Made by a program: the position numbers and the translations under genes
In this document: in pieces, positions 18,507-27,895 of the stretch
Position numbering within the stretch: the stretch's first letter is position 1
Layout: each line of letters opens with the position of its first letter
Assembly: GCF_002761295.1 (NCBI RefSeq)
Contig: NZ_CP017881.1
Span: forward strand, 1 to 64,000
DNA: 64,000 nucleotides
Direction: 5' to 3'
From: Methanohalophilus portucalensis
GTDB taxonomy: Archaea; Halobacteriota; Methanosarcinia; Methanosarcinales; Methanosarcinaceae
Notes under the pieces: generated by a model
Databases searched by the model: none
What the model was told of the DNA's origin: nothing
What the model saw: only the letters and a program-made list of their open reading frames with translations

Positions 18507-19793
18507 TTACCTTGAAGGGTGAATATTCTTTCCTTCTTTCCGGATAAGAGGCATTGAAAGATGCCTGCGGGCACAGGGTGGGACCTCATATATTCCGGTT
18601 TTTATTTCCCTTTCAACTTTAGATTTTGTGGCTATATCTGCCCGTGTTTTGCAACGCCTGCATCTATATCCCTGTCCTTTCCCGGCAGATTTCATACTCT
18701 TTTCACACTTGGGACACAGGGGGTTAACACTCTTGTATTTTTCCGCAAGTTCCATCACATCAATTTTTTCAATATTCAGTGTTTTATTCTTGACACTTCC
18801 ATGTAATGTAATATAATCTCCCGGGGTAAGTTTACGAATTAGTTCTCGAAAGTTTTTTGTGGGCTCAAAAGCTGCACATTCCATTTCCTCTCCCTCTTTG
18901 TCCCTGATAAGGAATAGGGTATGCCCTCCTTCAATTGTACGGGGAGTTGAAGCCACAAATCCCTGGATTATGTATGATTCCATGTCCTGCAGGTTGCTGA
19001 TACTTTCTGCTGGAATCAGATGCATATCGGTTCCCTGATTTGTCTTATAAATTGCATCTCTTTCGGTAACTTCTCCCTCTATAATGGAGGCAGCATGGGA
19101 GACGTATTCGGGCGTTTTTCCCCGAATACCATAAAGGACAGGGTCTGGCGAATGAGGTATGCATACCACCATATTGTTTGCAATATCACGGTTGTCCCAT
19201 GTATGAGGATAGGTGGCATCATCTGCCCGGATAACACTATTATCATTTACAAATCGCTGTGTACCCCATGCTTCTCTCTGCCTGTAGGAGAGGTATTCAT
19301 AAGTGTGGTCCCATTCCTCTTCCAGCATGGCACCACAGGCGGCCAGTGCTCCTATCAGACCACGGCTGTTTTTGTATCCTCTGGCATCAAGTTCGTATTT
19401 TTCAATGAGGGCTTTTGCTTCCTGGATGGTAATTACGTGTTGCACAGCCCGTTTAAAAAAGGCGGCCAGGGCATTTTTAACTTCATCATTGTTATTTTCT
19501 AGAAAGACCACACCTGGATTTGTATTTTCATCCTCCATCTGTGCCAGTTCTTCTATTCTCTGTATTACATGTTTTTTGACTTTTTCAGGTTCAGATGTTT
19601 CTATTTTGATCGCAACTGCAGCATTTCCCCTTGTTTTGAAGGGTATGGTAGGATTCAACCTTATAAGTAGAGGCAGACCGGCGGGCTTGCCATACGCTTT
19701 AAGTTCATCCATTAATAGGGCACCAAGGTATGTGGTGCACATCCCAAGACTGCGGGAATCTGTATCATCAAAGCTTATGATCATGTTTTTCAA
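18507..19793 (-). CDS. tiaS: tRNA(Ile2) 2-agmatinylcytidine synthetase
   Basis: TiaS attaches agmatine to C34 of tRNA-Ile(CAU) so that it reads AUA. The 428-residue protein opens with the conserved kinase-like motif ISFDDTDSRSLGMCTTYLG, has the central catalytic domain, an OB-fold near residues 270-345, and a C-terminal zinc ribbon (CPKCEKSMKSAG...YRCRRCKT). The length agrees with archaeal TiaS. Its co-substrate agmatine would come from PdaD, encoded at 56026. It is divergent from an HTH regulator across 57 bases. Confidence 0.93.
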   Translation of the reverse strand: MKNMIISFDDTDSRSLGMCTTYLGALLMDELKAYGKPAGLPLLIRLNPTIPFKTRGNAAVAIKIETSEPEKVKKHVIQRIEELAQMEDENTNPGVVFLENNNDEVKNALAAFFKRAVQHVITIQEAKALIEKYELDARGYKNSRGLIGALAACGAMLEEEWDHTYEYLSYRQREAWGTQRFVNDNSVIRADDATYPHTWDNRDIANNMVVCIPHSPDPVLYGIRGKTPEYVSHAASIIEGEVTERDAIYKTNQGTDMHLIPAESISNLQDMESYIIQGFVASTPRTIEGGHTLFLIRDKEGEEMECAAFEPTKNFRELIRKLTPGDYITLHGSVKNKTLNIEKIDVMELAEKYKSVNPLCPKCEKSMKSAGKGQGYRCRRCKTRADIATKSKVEREIKTGIYEVPPCARRHLSMPLIRKEGKNIHPSR

Positions 19794-19850
19794 TCATGCA
19801 TTTGTGGGTAGATATATTTATATAGATGTGCAAGGACATTATAGTTTGTC

Positions 19851-20810
19851 ATGACAAAAGACATTCTAATACATCAAATCATTGATGTACTGGAAAAGAG
19901 TAATTTTACTGTATCTAGCCGCTGTAACATTAGACCTCGTAGTTTTGATCTGGCAGCAAGGCAGGATGGTGTACTTCTTTTCTGTAAGGCATTATATAAT
20001 ATTGATAGCCTGAATGAAGAAACAGCATCTGAAATGAAAGCATTGGCAGGATATCTCGGTGGTACTCCGATGCTGATTGGGGCAAAAACGCGTGATCAGA
20101 TGCTTGAAGATAGCGTAGTCTATGTCCGGTATGAGATTCCTGCTCTTAATGTCCAGACCCTTTATGATTATTTTGTAGAAGGTATACCTCCTCTGATTTC
20201 AGCGGCTCCTGGAGGTCTCTATGTTTCCATTGATGGCGATGTGCTGCGGGATGCCAGAAGTCAACTTTCGATGTCCATTGGTTCCCTTGCGTCACATCTG
20301 GGAGTATCCCGGCGTACCATCAGTAAATATGAGGAAGGCTGCATGGATGCTTCCATTGATGTTGTACTCGAACTGGAAGAGTTGCTTGATGTGGCGCTTG
20401 CAAAATCCATTGATATTTTGGGTCCGTTTCACCGTTCCCGTCAGGAACCTGATGAAAATGACACTTTAAAGCCTCCTACAGATGGTATCCTGAGTTTCAT
20501 TTACGGGCTAGGCTATGATGTACTTTCAATATCTCAGGCACCCTTTAATGCAGTTTCCAGGGACTGTTCCACTACTTTCCTTACCGGGGTAAGTAAATAC
20601 AGCAATGCGATGATAAAGCGAGCCCATTTGATGAGCAATATATCTACTATCACGCGTACAAGATCGGTTTATATCATTGAAGGAGAAAGTAAAATTACAT
20701 CGGTAGAACACACAGTTCTGATCGAAAGAAAGGAATTGGATTCCCTTTCGGATTCAGAAGAATTGGATGACCTTATAAGTGAAAGGGCCAGTGCGACTGT
20801 TGATTATTGA
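19851..20810 (+). CDS. archaeal HTH (Cro/CI-type) transcriptional regulator
   Basis: The 319-residue protein belongs to a conserved archaeal family (COG1395-like) with a nuclease-fold-like N-terminal domain (residues 1-115, a strand-rich region beginning SSRCNIRPRSFDLAARQDG), a helix-turn-helix at about 135-165 (MSIGSLASHLGVSRRTISKYEEG), and a C-terminal effector-like domain. Regulatory target unknown. It starts 57 bases from the divergent tiaS and precedes purN by 55 bases, so it could control either. Confidence 0.8.
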   Translation: MTKDILIHQIIDVLEKSNFTVSSRCNIRPRSFDLAARQDGVLLFCKALYNIDSLNEETASEMKALAGYLGGTPMLIGAKTRDQMLEDSVVYVRYEIPALNVQTLYDYFVEGIPPLISAAPGGLYVSIDGDVLRDARSQLSMSIGSLASHLGVSRRTISKYEEGCMDASIDVVLELEELLDVALAKSIDILGPFHRSRQEPDENDTLKPPTDGILSFIYGLGYDVLSISQAPFNAVSRDCSTTFLTGVSKYSNAMIKRAHLMSNISTITRTRSVYIIEGESKITSVEHTVLIERKELDSLSDSEELDDLISERASATVDY

Positions 20811-20830
20811 TTTTTGGATTGTTTTTCCAA

Positions 20831-20843
20831 AACTATAATATAT
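20831..20843 (+). promoter_or_regulatory. TATA-like box before purN
   Basis: AACTATAATATAT is centred about 29 bases before the ATG at 20866. This fits transcription starting at or close to that codon and favours it over the ATG at 20842, which lies inside the box. Confidence 0.4.
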
Positions 20844-20865
20844 GGCAATTCCCTTAGGATGGGCA

Positions 20866-21474
20866 ATGACTCTCAACATTGCAGTCCTGATATCCGGCAG
20901 GGGCTCTAATCTACAGTCTATTATTGATAATGTGGAAAATGGTTATATCCCAAATGCCTGTGTCAGTGTGGTTATAAGTGATAAAAAGGACGCTTATGGC
21001 CTTGAAAGGGCTATGGATCATGGCATAAATGCTGTTTTTATCGACCCGGCTGCTTATCAATCCAAAGAAAAATTTGAGACTGCACTTCTGGACGTTCTTG
21101 CAAGATTCAGTACAGATGTGCTCTTACTTGCCGGTTTCATGCGAATCCTGGGTTCCAATGTGATAAAGGCCTACAGTAACAGGATAATGAATATCCATCC
21201 TGCACTCTTGCCTTCTTTTAAAGGTCTGCATGCCCAGAAACAGGCGCTGGACTATGGTGTAAAAATCGCAGGTTGCACTGTACATTTTGTTGACGAAGGG
21301 ATGGATTCCGGCCCGATTATTCTACAAAAAAGCGTACCTGTACTTGATTCAGATACTGAAGAATCCCTTTCTGAAAGAATACTTGCACAGGAACATATTA
21401 TTTTCCCCGAAGCAGTTAAGTTGTTTGCCGAAGGAAGACTGGACATAAAAGGAAGACGCGTACATATCTCATAA
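20866..21474 (+). CDS. purN: phosphoribosylglycinamide formyltransferase (10-formyl-H4F dependent)
   Basis: PurN transfers a formyl group from 10-formyl-tetrahydrofolate to GAR in purine synthesis. The roughly 202-residue product has SGRGSNLQSI at 10-19, the catalytic Asn/His region in MNIHPALLPSF near residue 108, and the Asp in HFVDEGMDSGPII. The ATG at 20866 starts at the first beta strand and has AGGATG upstream; an in-frame ATG 24 bases earlier overlaps the likely TATA box. Many methanogens use formate-dependent PurT or PurP enzymes instead; this one points to a true folate pool. glyA follows after 36 bases. Confidence 0.93.
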   Translation: MTLNIAVLISGRGSNLQSIIDNVENGYIPNACVSVVISDKKDAYGLERAMDHGINAVFIDPAAYQSKEKFETALLDVLARFSTDVLLLAGFMRILGSNVIKAYSNRIMNIHPALLPSFKGLHAQKQALDYGVKIAGCTVHFVDEGMDSGPIILQKSVPVLDSDTEESLSERILAQEHIIFPEAVKLFAEGRLDIKGRRVHIS

Positions 21475-21510
21475 TCATCTCATAAATTCAAAGATACAAG
21501 GAGGAACAAT

Positions 21511-22752
21511 ATGTCTTATATTTCAGAAACAGATCCCGATATTGCCAGAGCACTTGAGCTCGAGGCCGAAAGACAGGACTATAAACTCAACCTTATAGCA
21601 TCAGAGAATTACACAAGCAGGGCGGTAATGGAAGCTCAGGGTTCCATTATGACCAACAAGTATGCAGAAGGCTACTCCGGGAAGAGGTACTACGGAGGCT
21701 GTGAATTTGTTGATATTGCAGAGGATTTGGCGATTGAAAGGGCCAAGGAAATTTTTGGTGCCGAGCATGTGAATGTCCAGCCGCATTCAGGTTCAGGTGC
21801 CAATATGGCTGTTTATTTCTCCGTCCTCAATCCTGGTGACAAGATAATGGCAATGGACCTCTCCCACGGAGGGCACCTTTCCCATGGAAGTCCTGTAAGT
21901 TTTTCAGGTAAACTTTATGATATTGTACCTTATGGAGTAGCAGAGGAAACTGAAGAGCTGGATTATGATGCCCTCGAGGAAATGGCAAAAAAGGAAAAAC
22001 CCCGCATGATAGTGACCGGTGCTTCTGCATATTCCCGCACGATCGATTTCAAGCGCTTCAGGGAAATCGCTGATTCAGTGGATGCATACCTGCTTGCGGA
22101 CGTTGCTCATATCGCAGGCCTAATTGCAGCCGGTGAACATCCAAGCCCTGTGCCATATGCTGATTTTGTAACAACAACCACACACAAAACATTGAGGGGT
22201 CCCCGTGGAGGGATGGTCATGTGCAGTGAAGAATATGCAAAAGGTGTGGATAAAACAGTCTTCCCGGGTCTTCAGGGTGGCCCTCTTATGCATATTATTG
22301 CTGCCAAGGCAGTTGCGTTTAAGGAAGCTCTTTCTGATAAGTTCAAGCAGGACCAGAAACAGACCGTGAAAAATGCAAAAGCTCTCTGTTCAAATCTGAT
22401 AGACCGTGATTTTGATATTGTGGCCGGTGGCACGGATAACCATCTTATGCTTATCAATCTCAACAAATATGATCTGACTGGTAAGGAGACTGAGACCTAT
22501 ATGAGTAATGGTGGGATTGTTATCAACAAGAACACTATACCTTTCGAAACCCGGGGCCCCTTTATCACAAGCGGTCTGCGTGCAGGTACTCCTGCGGTCA
22601 CCACTCGTGGTATGAAGGAAGCCCAGATGGAAGATGTTGCTAACTTTATAGAAACAGTAATTCAGAATCCAAAAGATCAGGCTGTACTGGATCAGGTTAA
22701 TGCTGATGTACAACAGCTGTGTAGCGACTTCCCGATATACAAGCATCTCTAA
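21511..22752 (+). CDS. glyA: serine hydroxymethyltransferase
   Basis: GlyA converts serine to glycine and loads the one-carbon unit onto tetrahydropterin as a methylene group. The 413-residue PLP enzyme has [14 protein letters not shown] near residue 27, [18 protein letters not shown], and the PLP lysine in [13 protein letters not shown] (about residue 228). A strong AAGGAGGAACAAT ribosome site precedes the ATG. Methanosarcina GlyA is known to prefer H4F over H4MPT; the surrounding purN and folD suggest the same here. folD starts 9 bases after its stop. Confidence 0.96.
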   Translation: MSYISETDPDIARALELEAERQDYKLNLIASENYTSRAVMEAQGSIMTNKYAEGYSGKRYYGGCEFVDIAEDLAIERAKEIFGAEHVNVQPHSGSGANMAVYFSVLNPGDKIMAMDLSHGGHLSHGSPVSFSGKLYDIVPYGVAEETEELDYDALEEMAKKEKPRMIVTGASAYSRTIDFKRFREIADSVDAYLLADVAHIAGLIAAGEHPSPVPYADFVTTTTHKTLRGPRGGMVMCSEEYAKGVDKTVFPGLQGGPLMHIIAAKAVAFKEALSDKFKQDQKQTVKNAKALCSNLIDRDFDIVAGGTDNHLMLINLNKYDLTGKETETYMSNGGIVINKNTIPFETRGPFITSGLRAGTPAVTTRGMKEAQMEDVANFIETVIQNPKDQAVLDQVNADVQQLCSDFPIYKHL

Positions 22753-22761
22753 GGTGATTTA

Positions 22762-23622
22762 ATGGCGGGTGAAGCTAAACAGGGAATCATAGACGGCAGA
22801 GCGATTTCAAAGCAGATTGAGGCAGAATTAAAAGAAGAAATAGCTTCTATGAAGGCTGATGCCGGTATGGTCCCGGGCCTTGCAACTATCCTTGTGGGGC
22901 AGGACCCCGCCTCACAATTGTATGTGCGACTGAAGCATAAAGCATGTGACAGGGTAGGCATCTATGCGGAGGATCAGAAACTCGACGCTTCTATTACCCA
23001 GGAAGAACTGCTGGATGTGATCGAGGATCTGAACACACGTGCAGATATCCATGGTATTCTCCTTCAGTTGCCCCTGCCTCAACATCTGGATGCAAAAGAA
23101 GCCATGCAGGCTATTGATCCGGCAAAAGATGTGGATGGTTTTCATCCCTATAACATGGGCAACCTGATGATCGGTGACGAAGGTTTTGTTCCCTGCACGC
23201 CTGCGGGGATAATCCTGGCTCTTGAGTATTATGATGTAGATATTGAAGGAAAGGATGCTGTGATAGTCGGCCACAGTAATGTAGTTGGTAAACCCATGGC
23301 AGCAATGCTCTTAAACCGTAATGCTACAGTTTCGGTATGCCATGTTTATACCAGAGATCTCAAAAGTTACACCACAGGTGCCGATATACTTGTAGTTGCA
23401 GCCGGTGTCAAGCATCTCATCAAAGAAGATATGGTCAAAAAAGGAGCTGTTATTTTTGATGTGGGAATCACCGAAGAAGAAGGCAAGATATATGGTGATG
23501 TGGACTTTGAGAATGTTGTGAATAAAGCCTCACTTGTTACACCGGTGCCAGGAGGTGTGGGACCTATGACTATAGCCACGCTTCTGACCCATGTGACCTT
23601 TGCTGCAAAGGAAATTGAATAA
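22762..23622 (+). CDS. folD: methylene-H4F dehydrogenase/methenyl-H4F cyclohydrolase
   Basis: FolD interconverts methylene-, methenyl- and 10-formyl-H4F. The 286-residue bifunctional enzyme has the substrate motif [12 protein letters not shown] (catalytic Lys), [13 protein letters not shown], and the NAD(P) site with [10 protein letters not shown], ending with [17 protein letters not shown]. It starts 9 bases after glyA, with AAGGTGAT as ribosome site, so it is certainly in the glyA transcript. It supplies 10-formyl-H4F to PurN. Confidence 0.96.
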   Translation: MAGEAKQGIIDGRAISKQIEAELKEEIASMKADAGMVPGLATILVGQDPASQLYVRLKHKACDRVGIYAEDQKLDASITQEELLDVIEDLNTRADIHGILLQLPLPQHLDAKEAMQAIDPAKDVDGFHPYNMGNLMIGDEGFVPCTPAGIILALEYYDVDIEGKDAVIVGHSNVVGKPMAAMLLNRNATVSVCHVYTRDLKSYTTGADILVVAAGVKHLIKEDMVKKGAVIFDVGITEEEGKIYGDVDFENVVNKASLVTPVPGGVGPMTIATLLTHVTFAAKEIE

Positions 23623-23658
23623 TTATCCTGTTAAATATAAAAACATCTGGTAATTTCA

Positions 23659-24891
23659 ATGGTCGTCGATGTTGACATATGCGGACTAAATGTAGGAGAC
23701 AACCAACCTGTAAGATTGATGGGTGTATTGAACCTCAGCCATGAATCCTTTTACAAGGGGTCTGTTGTCAGGGAAGATTCCCTGATTGATGCTGCTTCTG
23801 CAATGGTGGAGGAAGGTGCGACCGTGCTTGACATAGGCGGCCGCTCCACCTGGCCCCTTGCCGAACCTATAAGCAAGGAAATAGAGCGGGATCGATTACT
23901 TCCTGCAATAGAGGCTCTTTCAGGGAATGTGGATGCTGTTCTTTCAGTGGATACTGTATTTGCGGATATTGCCGACCAGTGTCTTGACAGGGGCGCTGAC
24001 CTTGTAAATGATGTTTCCGGTTTCATGGCAGATGAAAACATGGTGGATGTGGTGGCAGACCATGCATGTCCTGCTGTTGTAATGGCCTCCCGGAAAGTAC
24101 CGGGTGACGTGCTTGGGATGGATGCAGTTATGGATTCCCTGGAATCAATCATTGAGGTGTGTGAAGGGAAGGGTATTGATACGGATCGATTAATTCTGGA
24201 TCCCGCTATTGGAAAATGGGTCCCTGAAAAAGATCCGATATACGATCTTGAGACCTTTGACCGTTTTGAACGTCTGCAGACCTTTGGTAAACCGCTTCTT
24301 GCAGCCCTTTCCCGTAAATCCTTCATAGGCGAGGTCCTGAACAAGCCCGCTGCTGAAAGATTATATGGAAGTCTGGCAGCAACTGCGATTGCTGTACACA
24401 AAGGGGCGCACATTATACGCACCCACGATGTGGCTGCGACAACTGATGCTGTGCGAATAGCTGAGGCGATAAGGGGCAGACAGCCGGTCGTGGAGGAAAA
24501 GGGTTTTGAGGTCAGTGTGCTTGACATCACAAACCCCAATGATGCAGCTCATATGATGAAAAATATCGGTGTTACCGGAACGGGTTCCACAATTATGAAG
24601 AATAAGGCCGTGAATCGTGTGCTGCGTATCAGTAACATTACCACTACCGAGGCCCTGATCATCAAGCAGGAGACCCTGTCACGCGGCGGGGATGCAGCGC
24701 TTGAACGTGATGCTGTTTCCCACGAGATCGAGAGGACCGATGTAATTGTAATGGGCACATTGCTTCAGGTCACAAGACTTGCCGATAAGCTGGAATGCCA
24801 GGCACGAAACCTTCCGTTGATATCAAAACTCATCAAAGATGCACTGAAACAGGAATCTGATGTTGAATACCGTTATATGAAAAAAATCTGA
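23659..24891 (+). CDS. folP: dihydropteroate synthase-like protein with C-terminal extra domain
   Basis: Residues 1-275 form a TIM-barrel pterin-binding domain: LMGVLNLSHESFYKGS, the DIGGRSTWP phosphate loop, SVDTVF, LVNDVSGF, and a late LAALSRKSFIGEV with the expected Lys. DHPS joins a pterin to p-aminobenzoate in folate synthesis; some methanogen relatives may serve methanopterin synthesis. Residues about 283-410 form a separate domain (NIGVTGTGSTIMKNKAVNRV, IIKQETLSRGGDAALERD, DVIVMGTLLQ) that I recognise as the part found N-terminal to DHPS in several clostridia and Thermus-group bacteria; here it is at the other end. It ends the purN-glyA-folD-folP run, 36 bases after folD. Confidence 0.85.
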   Translation: MVVDVDICGLNVGDNQPVRLMGVLNLSHESFYKGSVVREDSLIDAASAMVEEGATVLDIGGRSTWPLAEPISKEIERDRLLPAIEALSGNVDAVLSVDTVFADIADQCLDRGADLVNDVSGFMADENMVDVVADHACPAVVMASRKVPGDVLGMDAVMDSLESIIEVCEGKGIDTDRLILDPAIGKWVPEKDPIYDLETFDRFERLQTFGKPLLAALSRKSFIGEVLNKPAAERLYGSLAATAIAVHKGAHIIRTHDVAATTDAVRIAEAIRGRQPVVEEKGFEVSVLDITNPNDAAHMMKNIGVTGTGSTIMKNKAVNRVLRISNITTTEALIIKQETLSRGGDAALERDAVSHEIERTDVIVMGTLLQVTRLADKLECQARNLPLISKLIKDALKQESDVEYRYMKKI

Positions 24892-25294
24892 AGGTATCAA
24901 AATGATCCTATCATCTAAACCCTTTAATGAGATTCTTTGTCATGCTGGCGGAGTGAGTTTTGCCGGTTTTTTATTGAAGATACTTTCTTGGTAATCGGCT
25001 TCTAAGCCGGATGTCTGGCAAGCCTGTTGATTTCTGTCATATCCTTCCTGTAAGAAATCGTTCTATCCTATGTATTCAACTGTTCACTTTCAGTTCGATG
25101 ATATGGTCAGAAATTATTTATTATGTGGCATAGTTAGAACATAATGCAACATCATAAAAAGATGTTAGTGGGGTTCAGCCAGTCTTGACGGAATAACTGA
25201 AACCCCGTGCCCGGAGGCAGGTTATACTTTGCTGTTTGTATTATATAAGCGTAGCTTTGCCTCTGTGATTTAATAAATTTAAGAGGTAAAATAA
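24892..25294. other. 403-base intergenic region at the edge of an AT-rich island
   Basis: No intact gene is seen. A short hairpin (CGGC/GCCG around TTCTAA) lies near 24999-25012. A hairpin-rich 3' relic resembling the end of an IS200/IS605-type tnpB lies at 25169-25258 and is listed separately. The last 30 bases hold AAGAGGTAAAATAA, the ribosome site of the secreted-protein gene at 25295. Confidence 0.5.
25169..25258 (+). pseudogene. possible relic of the 3' end of a TnpB-type element
   Basis: A frame read directly after a stop gives WGSASLDGITETPCPEAGYT, a pattern I associate from memory with the disordered C-terminus of archaeal IS1341-type TnpB proteins. The same bases form two hairpins: GGGGTT-CAG paired with CTG-a-AACCCC (25170-25206) and TGCC-CGGA-GGCA (25208-25219). 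Such hairpins mark the right end of IS200/IS605 elements. No TnpB body with its RuvC motifs remains upstream, so at most a scar is left. Confidence 0.3.
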
Positions 25295-26047
25295 ATGAAA
25301 ATGAATGTCAAATTTGGAATAGGTGCAATGCTAACAGCAATGTTGTTGGTTAGCATGGTCTTTTCACCAGATGTGAGTGCACAGCCGATGCAAGATTCAA
25401 AACAAGAAACAAAGATAATAATTGAACCGAATTTTGAATTGGAACAAGGTTTAGTAGATGCATTAAATTCTAATTTATATAATGCATCCAAAGACGACAT
25501 AATTTCTAACTATATTAATAACAATAAAGAAAAAATTAAGGCACAAAAAGATGTCAATATAGCAACATTAAAAGGTGATGAATTAAGGAGTTATACCTTA
25601 AAAGATGGTTCAGATATAATTTTTTCAGGCGATTGGACATTTTACGTGAGTGAGATAAAAGAAGAACAAATAAATCCATTGACTAGAGCTGGTATATCTT
25701 ATACCCCTATTATTACACATTCTTATTCCGCGTATAGTTGGGTAGGACCAAGATTATTCTCTATATATACAAAAGGATATTTTGAATATGACGGAACCAC
25801 TGTCGAGGCCCATCATATGGACTCTTGGTATACAAGAGGTACACTCAGTGTATGGCAAGTCTCTAATTGGGAAGAGGGTAAATATGATCACAGTTCTGGA
25901 ACCTATTCTGAATTTTATGGTAGAGGAAATTTCTATTTTGGCTTTGAAATTGATGGTGGTAATTTAATACTGCAAGATGAATATATTAATCTCTACGTAA
26001 AATGTGATGAAGGTGGGGATTATGAAAAAGAAATGACTAAATACTAA
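25295..26047 (+). CDS. secreted protein of unknown function
   Basis: The 250-residue product has a clear signal peptide (residues 1-30: basic start, hydrophobic core, cleavage around SAQ). A lysine/asparagine-rich propeptide-like region follows (about 31-125). The C-terminal half (about 130-250) is rich in Tyr, Ser, Trp and Gly with alternating strands, suggesting a small beta domain; one Cys is near the end. I recognise no family. The ATG follows AAGAGGTAAAATAA. A tiny two-helix membrane protein gene lies 154 bases downstream, and the same arrangement recurs twice more in the window. Composition is AT-rich compared with the housekeeping genes. Confidence 0.7.
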   Translation: MKMNVKFGIGAMLTAMLLVSMVFSPDVSAQPMQDSKQETKIIIEPNFELEQGLVDALNSNLYNASKDDIISNYINNNKEKIKAQKDVNIATLKGDELRSYTLKDGSDIIFSGDWTFYVSEIKEEQINPLTRAGISYTPIITHSYSAYSWVGPRLFSIYTKGYFEYDGTTVEAHHMDSWYTRGTLSVWQVSNWEEGKYDHSSGTYSEFYGRGNFYFGFEIDGGNLILQDEYINLYVKCDEGGDYEKEMTKY

Positions 26048-26201
26048 TCTAAAAAAGTTCCTTGTTTTAGTCATTTGTATACAATCATTGAATATTTGCT
26101 TGTATGGTTTTGTAGAGGACAAGTAACATATATCAAATACAAATTTCTAGTAGAAATTGATCTTCTTCAAAACCGTATCTTGTTTATAGGAGGCTTATGC
26201 A

Positions 26202-26387
26202 ATGAATTCAGAATTTAAATTAATATTTAGTTTAACTTTCATTGCTTTTTTCATATTAAATATTATCAATTTGTTTGAACTTACAGTTGTGGTGGTTATA
26301 GGTTCTATTTTTATATCATTGATAGAATCAGTTATCCTGTCAGTTATTTTGTTTTTAATTTATCGCTTAATTATTAAAACAGCTTAA
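26202..26387 (+). CDS. small two-helix membrane protein
   Basis: The 61-residue product is almost entirely hydrophobic, with two predicted membrane helices (about residues 6-27 and 29-56) and a basic C-terminus (YRLIIKTA). The ribosome site AGGAGG sits 8 bases before the ATG, which argues for a real gene despite its size. No family recognised. It follows the secreted protein gene at 25295 on the same strand, like the small membrane genes at 27623 and 47726 that follow other secreted-protein genes. Confidence 0.6.
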   Translation: MNSEFKLIFSLTFIAFFILNIINLFELTVVVVIGSIFISLIESVILSVILFLIYRLIIKTA

Positions 26388-26772
26388 TTCAAAAAGGACA
26401 ATTGGATGGTATGGTCTTAATGTATTTGAATTGTAGTTCACTTCGGATAAAAAAATTACAAGTATACAAATTGCATGATGGTCTGTATCGATTAAATAAT
26501 GGAAGGAGAATTGTTGAGATCAATAGCAATACTTCCTTTTCTTTTTGAGAATTTGTGTACCCGATGAAGCCGGACTTATTTTCAGTAAGCACTTTATTAA
26601 TTTCATCTGGTTTTCTTCGTTACGTTTGCCAACATTTCATTTATGGTCCGATGCAGAAAAAGGAAAGGCTGGTGCCACCTTTCATTTCTTTGATACCGGT
26701 CCATATGTTGAGATCAAGATCAAATGATTTACTTGCTGAAATACCAGGTTCTGACTTAGATATAACCCTACT
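26388..26772. other. AT-rich region with a possible gene fragment
   Basis: No intact gene is convincing. A frame at 26545-26727 ends with DAEKGKAGATFHFFDTGP and a few more residues, which looks like the end of a secreted domain, but its first part is low-complexity and lacks a ribosome site. It may be a decayed gene next to the broken one that follows. Confidence 0.35.
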
Positions 26773-27551
26773 TTGACTGTCAAACTTGGGTTGTTAGTTT
26801 AGCATTTGTTCCTGCAGCAACTGCAAAAGCTGAACTTACTTGGCAAGAACAAATGCTGGAATCTAATGGAATTTATGTTAATGATTTTGATGCCGAAACG
26901 ACCAGTTATGAAAAAGTTGGAGATGAAATTCACTATGAAGGTGATTTCAAGATTGATGTTGAGAAAAAAGTGGATGACAAATTCAAAATGTTAAAAACAA
27001 AAGGAACATTTGAAGGTACAATAAAACCAGATGGTTCGATGCAGGTTGAATATATTGGTAACAATTTTAATTTACACATGATTTTGTCAAATATTGGAAA
27101 AAATCAAGAAACCATTTTGTACCAATTTGATCAGGTAATGACAGTTGATGGTAAAACAAAAAAGACAAATAAAATAGTGCAGGTTCCTAATGAACAAATT
27201 GCTGATGTGGATGGAGGAATGGGAACAGATATAAGTGAAAATGAGGAATTTGTTAGCCCGTTTAGTTCAAAAACCAAAGTTGATCTTCCAAGTACGGCAC
27301 CGTGGAGCTCCACTTTAATTTATGATGATATTCAGTATGCAGATATTCTAGCAACAGGTGCTATTCTTACTGGAATATTGTCATATTTTGGTCTAGCTCA
27401 GGCAGCTGCATTGTCTGCCATCGCTGTTGCAGTTGGTTATGCAATAGCTGAGTATGGTGATGTTGACACACGTGACATATATCTCGGTTTTTTCTTGTGT
27501 CTAAGCCCATCGAGTCCGATGCATGTTGAAGTCGATTATTTTTACGTTTGA
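26773..27551 (+). pseudogene. secreted protein gene with frameshift in its signal peptide
   Basis: From 26853 (ATG) the frame runs 232 codons; it is open back to 26766 without a standard start and reads SLAFVPAATAKAELTW, the end of a signal peptide. In the frame one base over, TTG at 26773 begins MTVKLGLLV and then hits TAG. One extra T in the run at 26798-26800 would join them into an intact signal peptide, so either a one-base deletion or a sequencing error is present. The mature part has a charged region (30-165), then a hydrophobic Ala/Gly-rich stretch (ATGAILTGILSYFGLAQAAA and beyond) near the end, as in some membrane-active secreted peptides. Function unknown. Two small paralogous membrane proteins follow. 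Confidence 0.6.
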
Positions 27552-27622
27552 AGGGGAAGTTGTCTTCTCCTTTCATATAATTTAAATTTATTATTAATTA
27601 ATGAATTAATATGGGAATTTGA

Positions 27623-27808
27623 ATGGATAGGATATTAGGTAATGTGATCTTTTATTTTTTTATAAGTGTAGCTCTTGTAACCGCATTTTATAATGCTTAT
27701 ATGGAATGGTTCAAGGATGAATTGAATCCGTTTATTTTATTTCTTACATTGATCTTTTCATTAATTGCAGCTTTCTTTAGAAAATATATTATTAGACAAG
27801 AAAAGTAA
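27623..27808 (+). CDS. small two-helix membrane protein, copy 1 of a tandem pair
   Basis: The 61-residue product has two hydrophobic helices (about 7-27 and 36-53) separated by a short polar loop with WFKDE, and a basic tail. It shares the pattern FYNAY...WFKDE and overall length with the next gene, so the two are paralogs from a local duplication. It starts 71 bases after the frameshifted secreted-protein gene. No known family recognised; a role in protection from or export of the neighbouring secreted product is only a guess. Confidence 0.6.
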   Translation: MDRILGNVIFYFFISVALVTAFYNAYMEWFKDELNPFILFLTLIFSLIAAFFRKYIIRQEK

Positions 27809-27895
27809 ACAATCATATTTTTTATCATGACTATGTTTGAAATAAATAGTCATCTTTACATATTTAATTAAAATGCACTAACAGGAAGAAATTTA

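Noticed and set aside
24990-25020. tRNA-like hairpin CGGC-TTCTAA-GCCG
   Set aside because: The anticodon-like loop is suggestive, but no acceptor stem, D-arm or T-loop consensus surrounds it, so it is not a tRNA.
26545-26727. 60-codon plus-strand frame
   Set aside because: There is no ribosome site and its N-terminal half is unstructured; only its last 25 codons look protein-like, so I record it as a possible fragment only.
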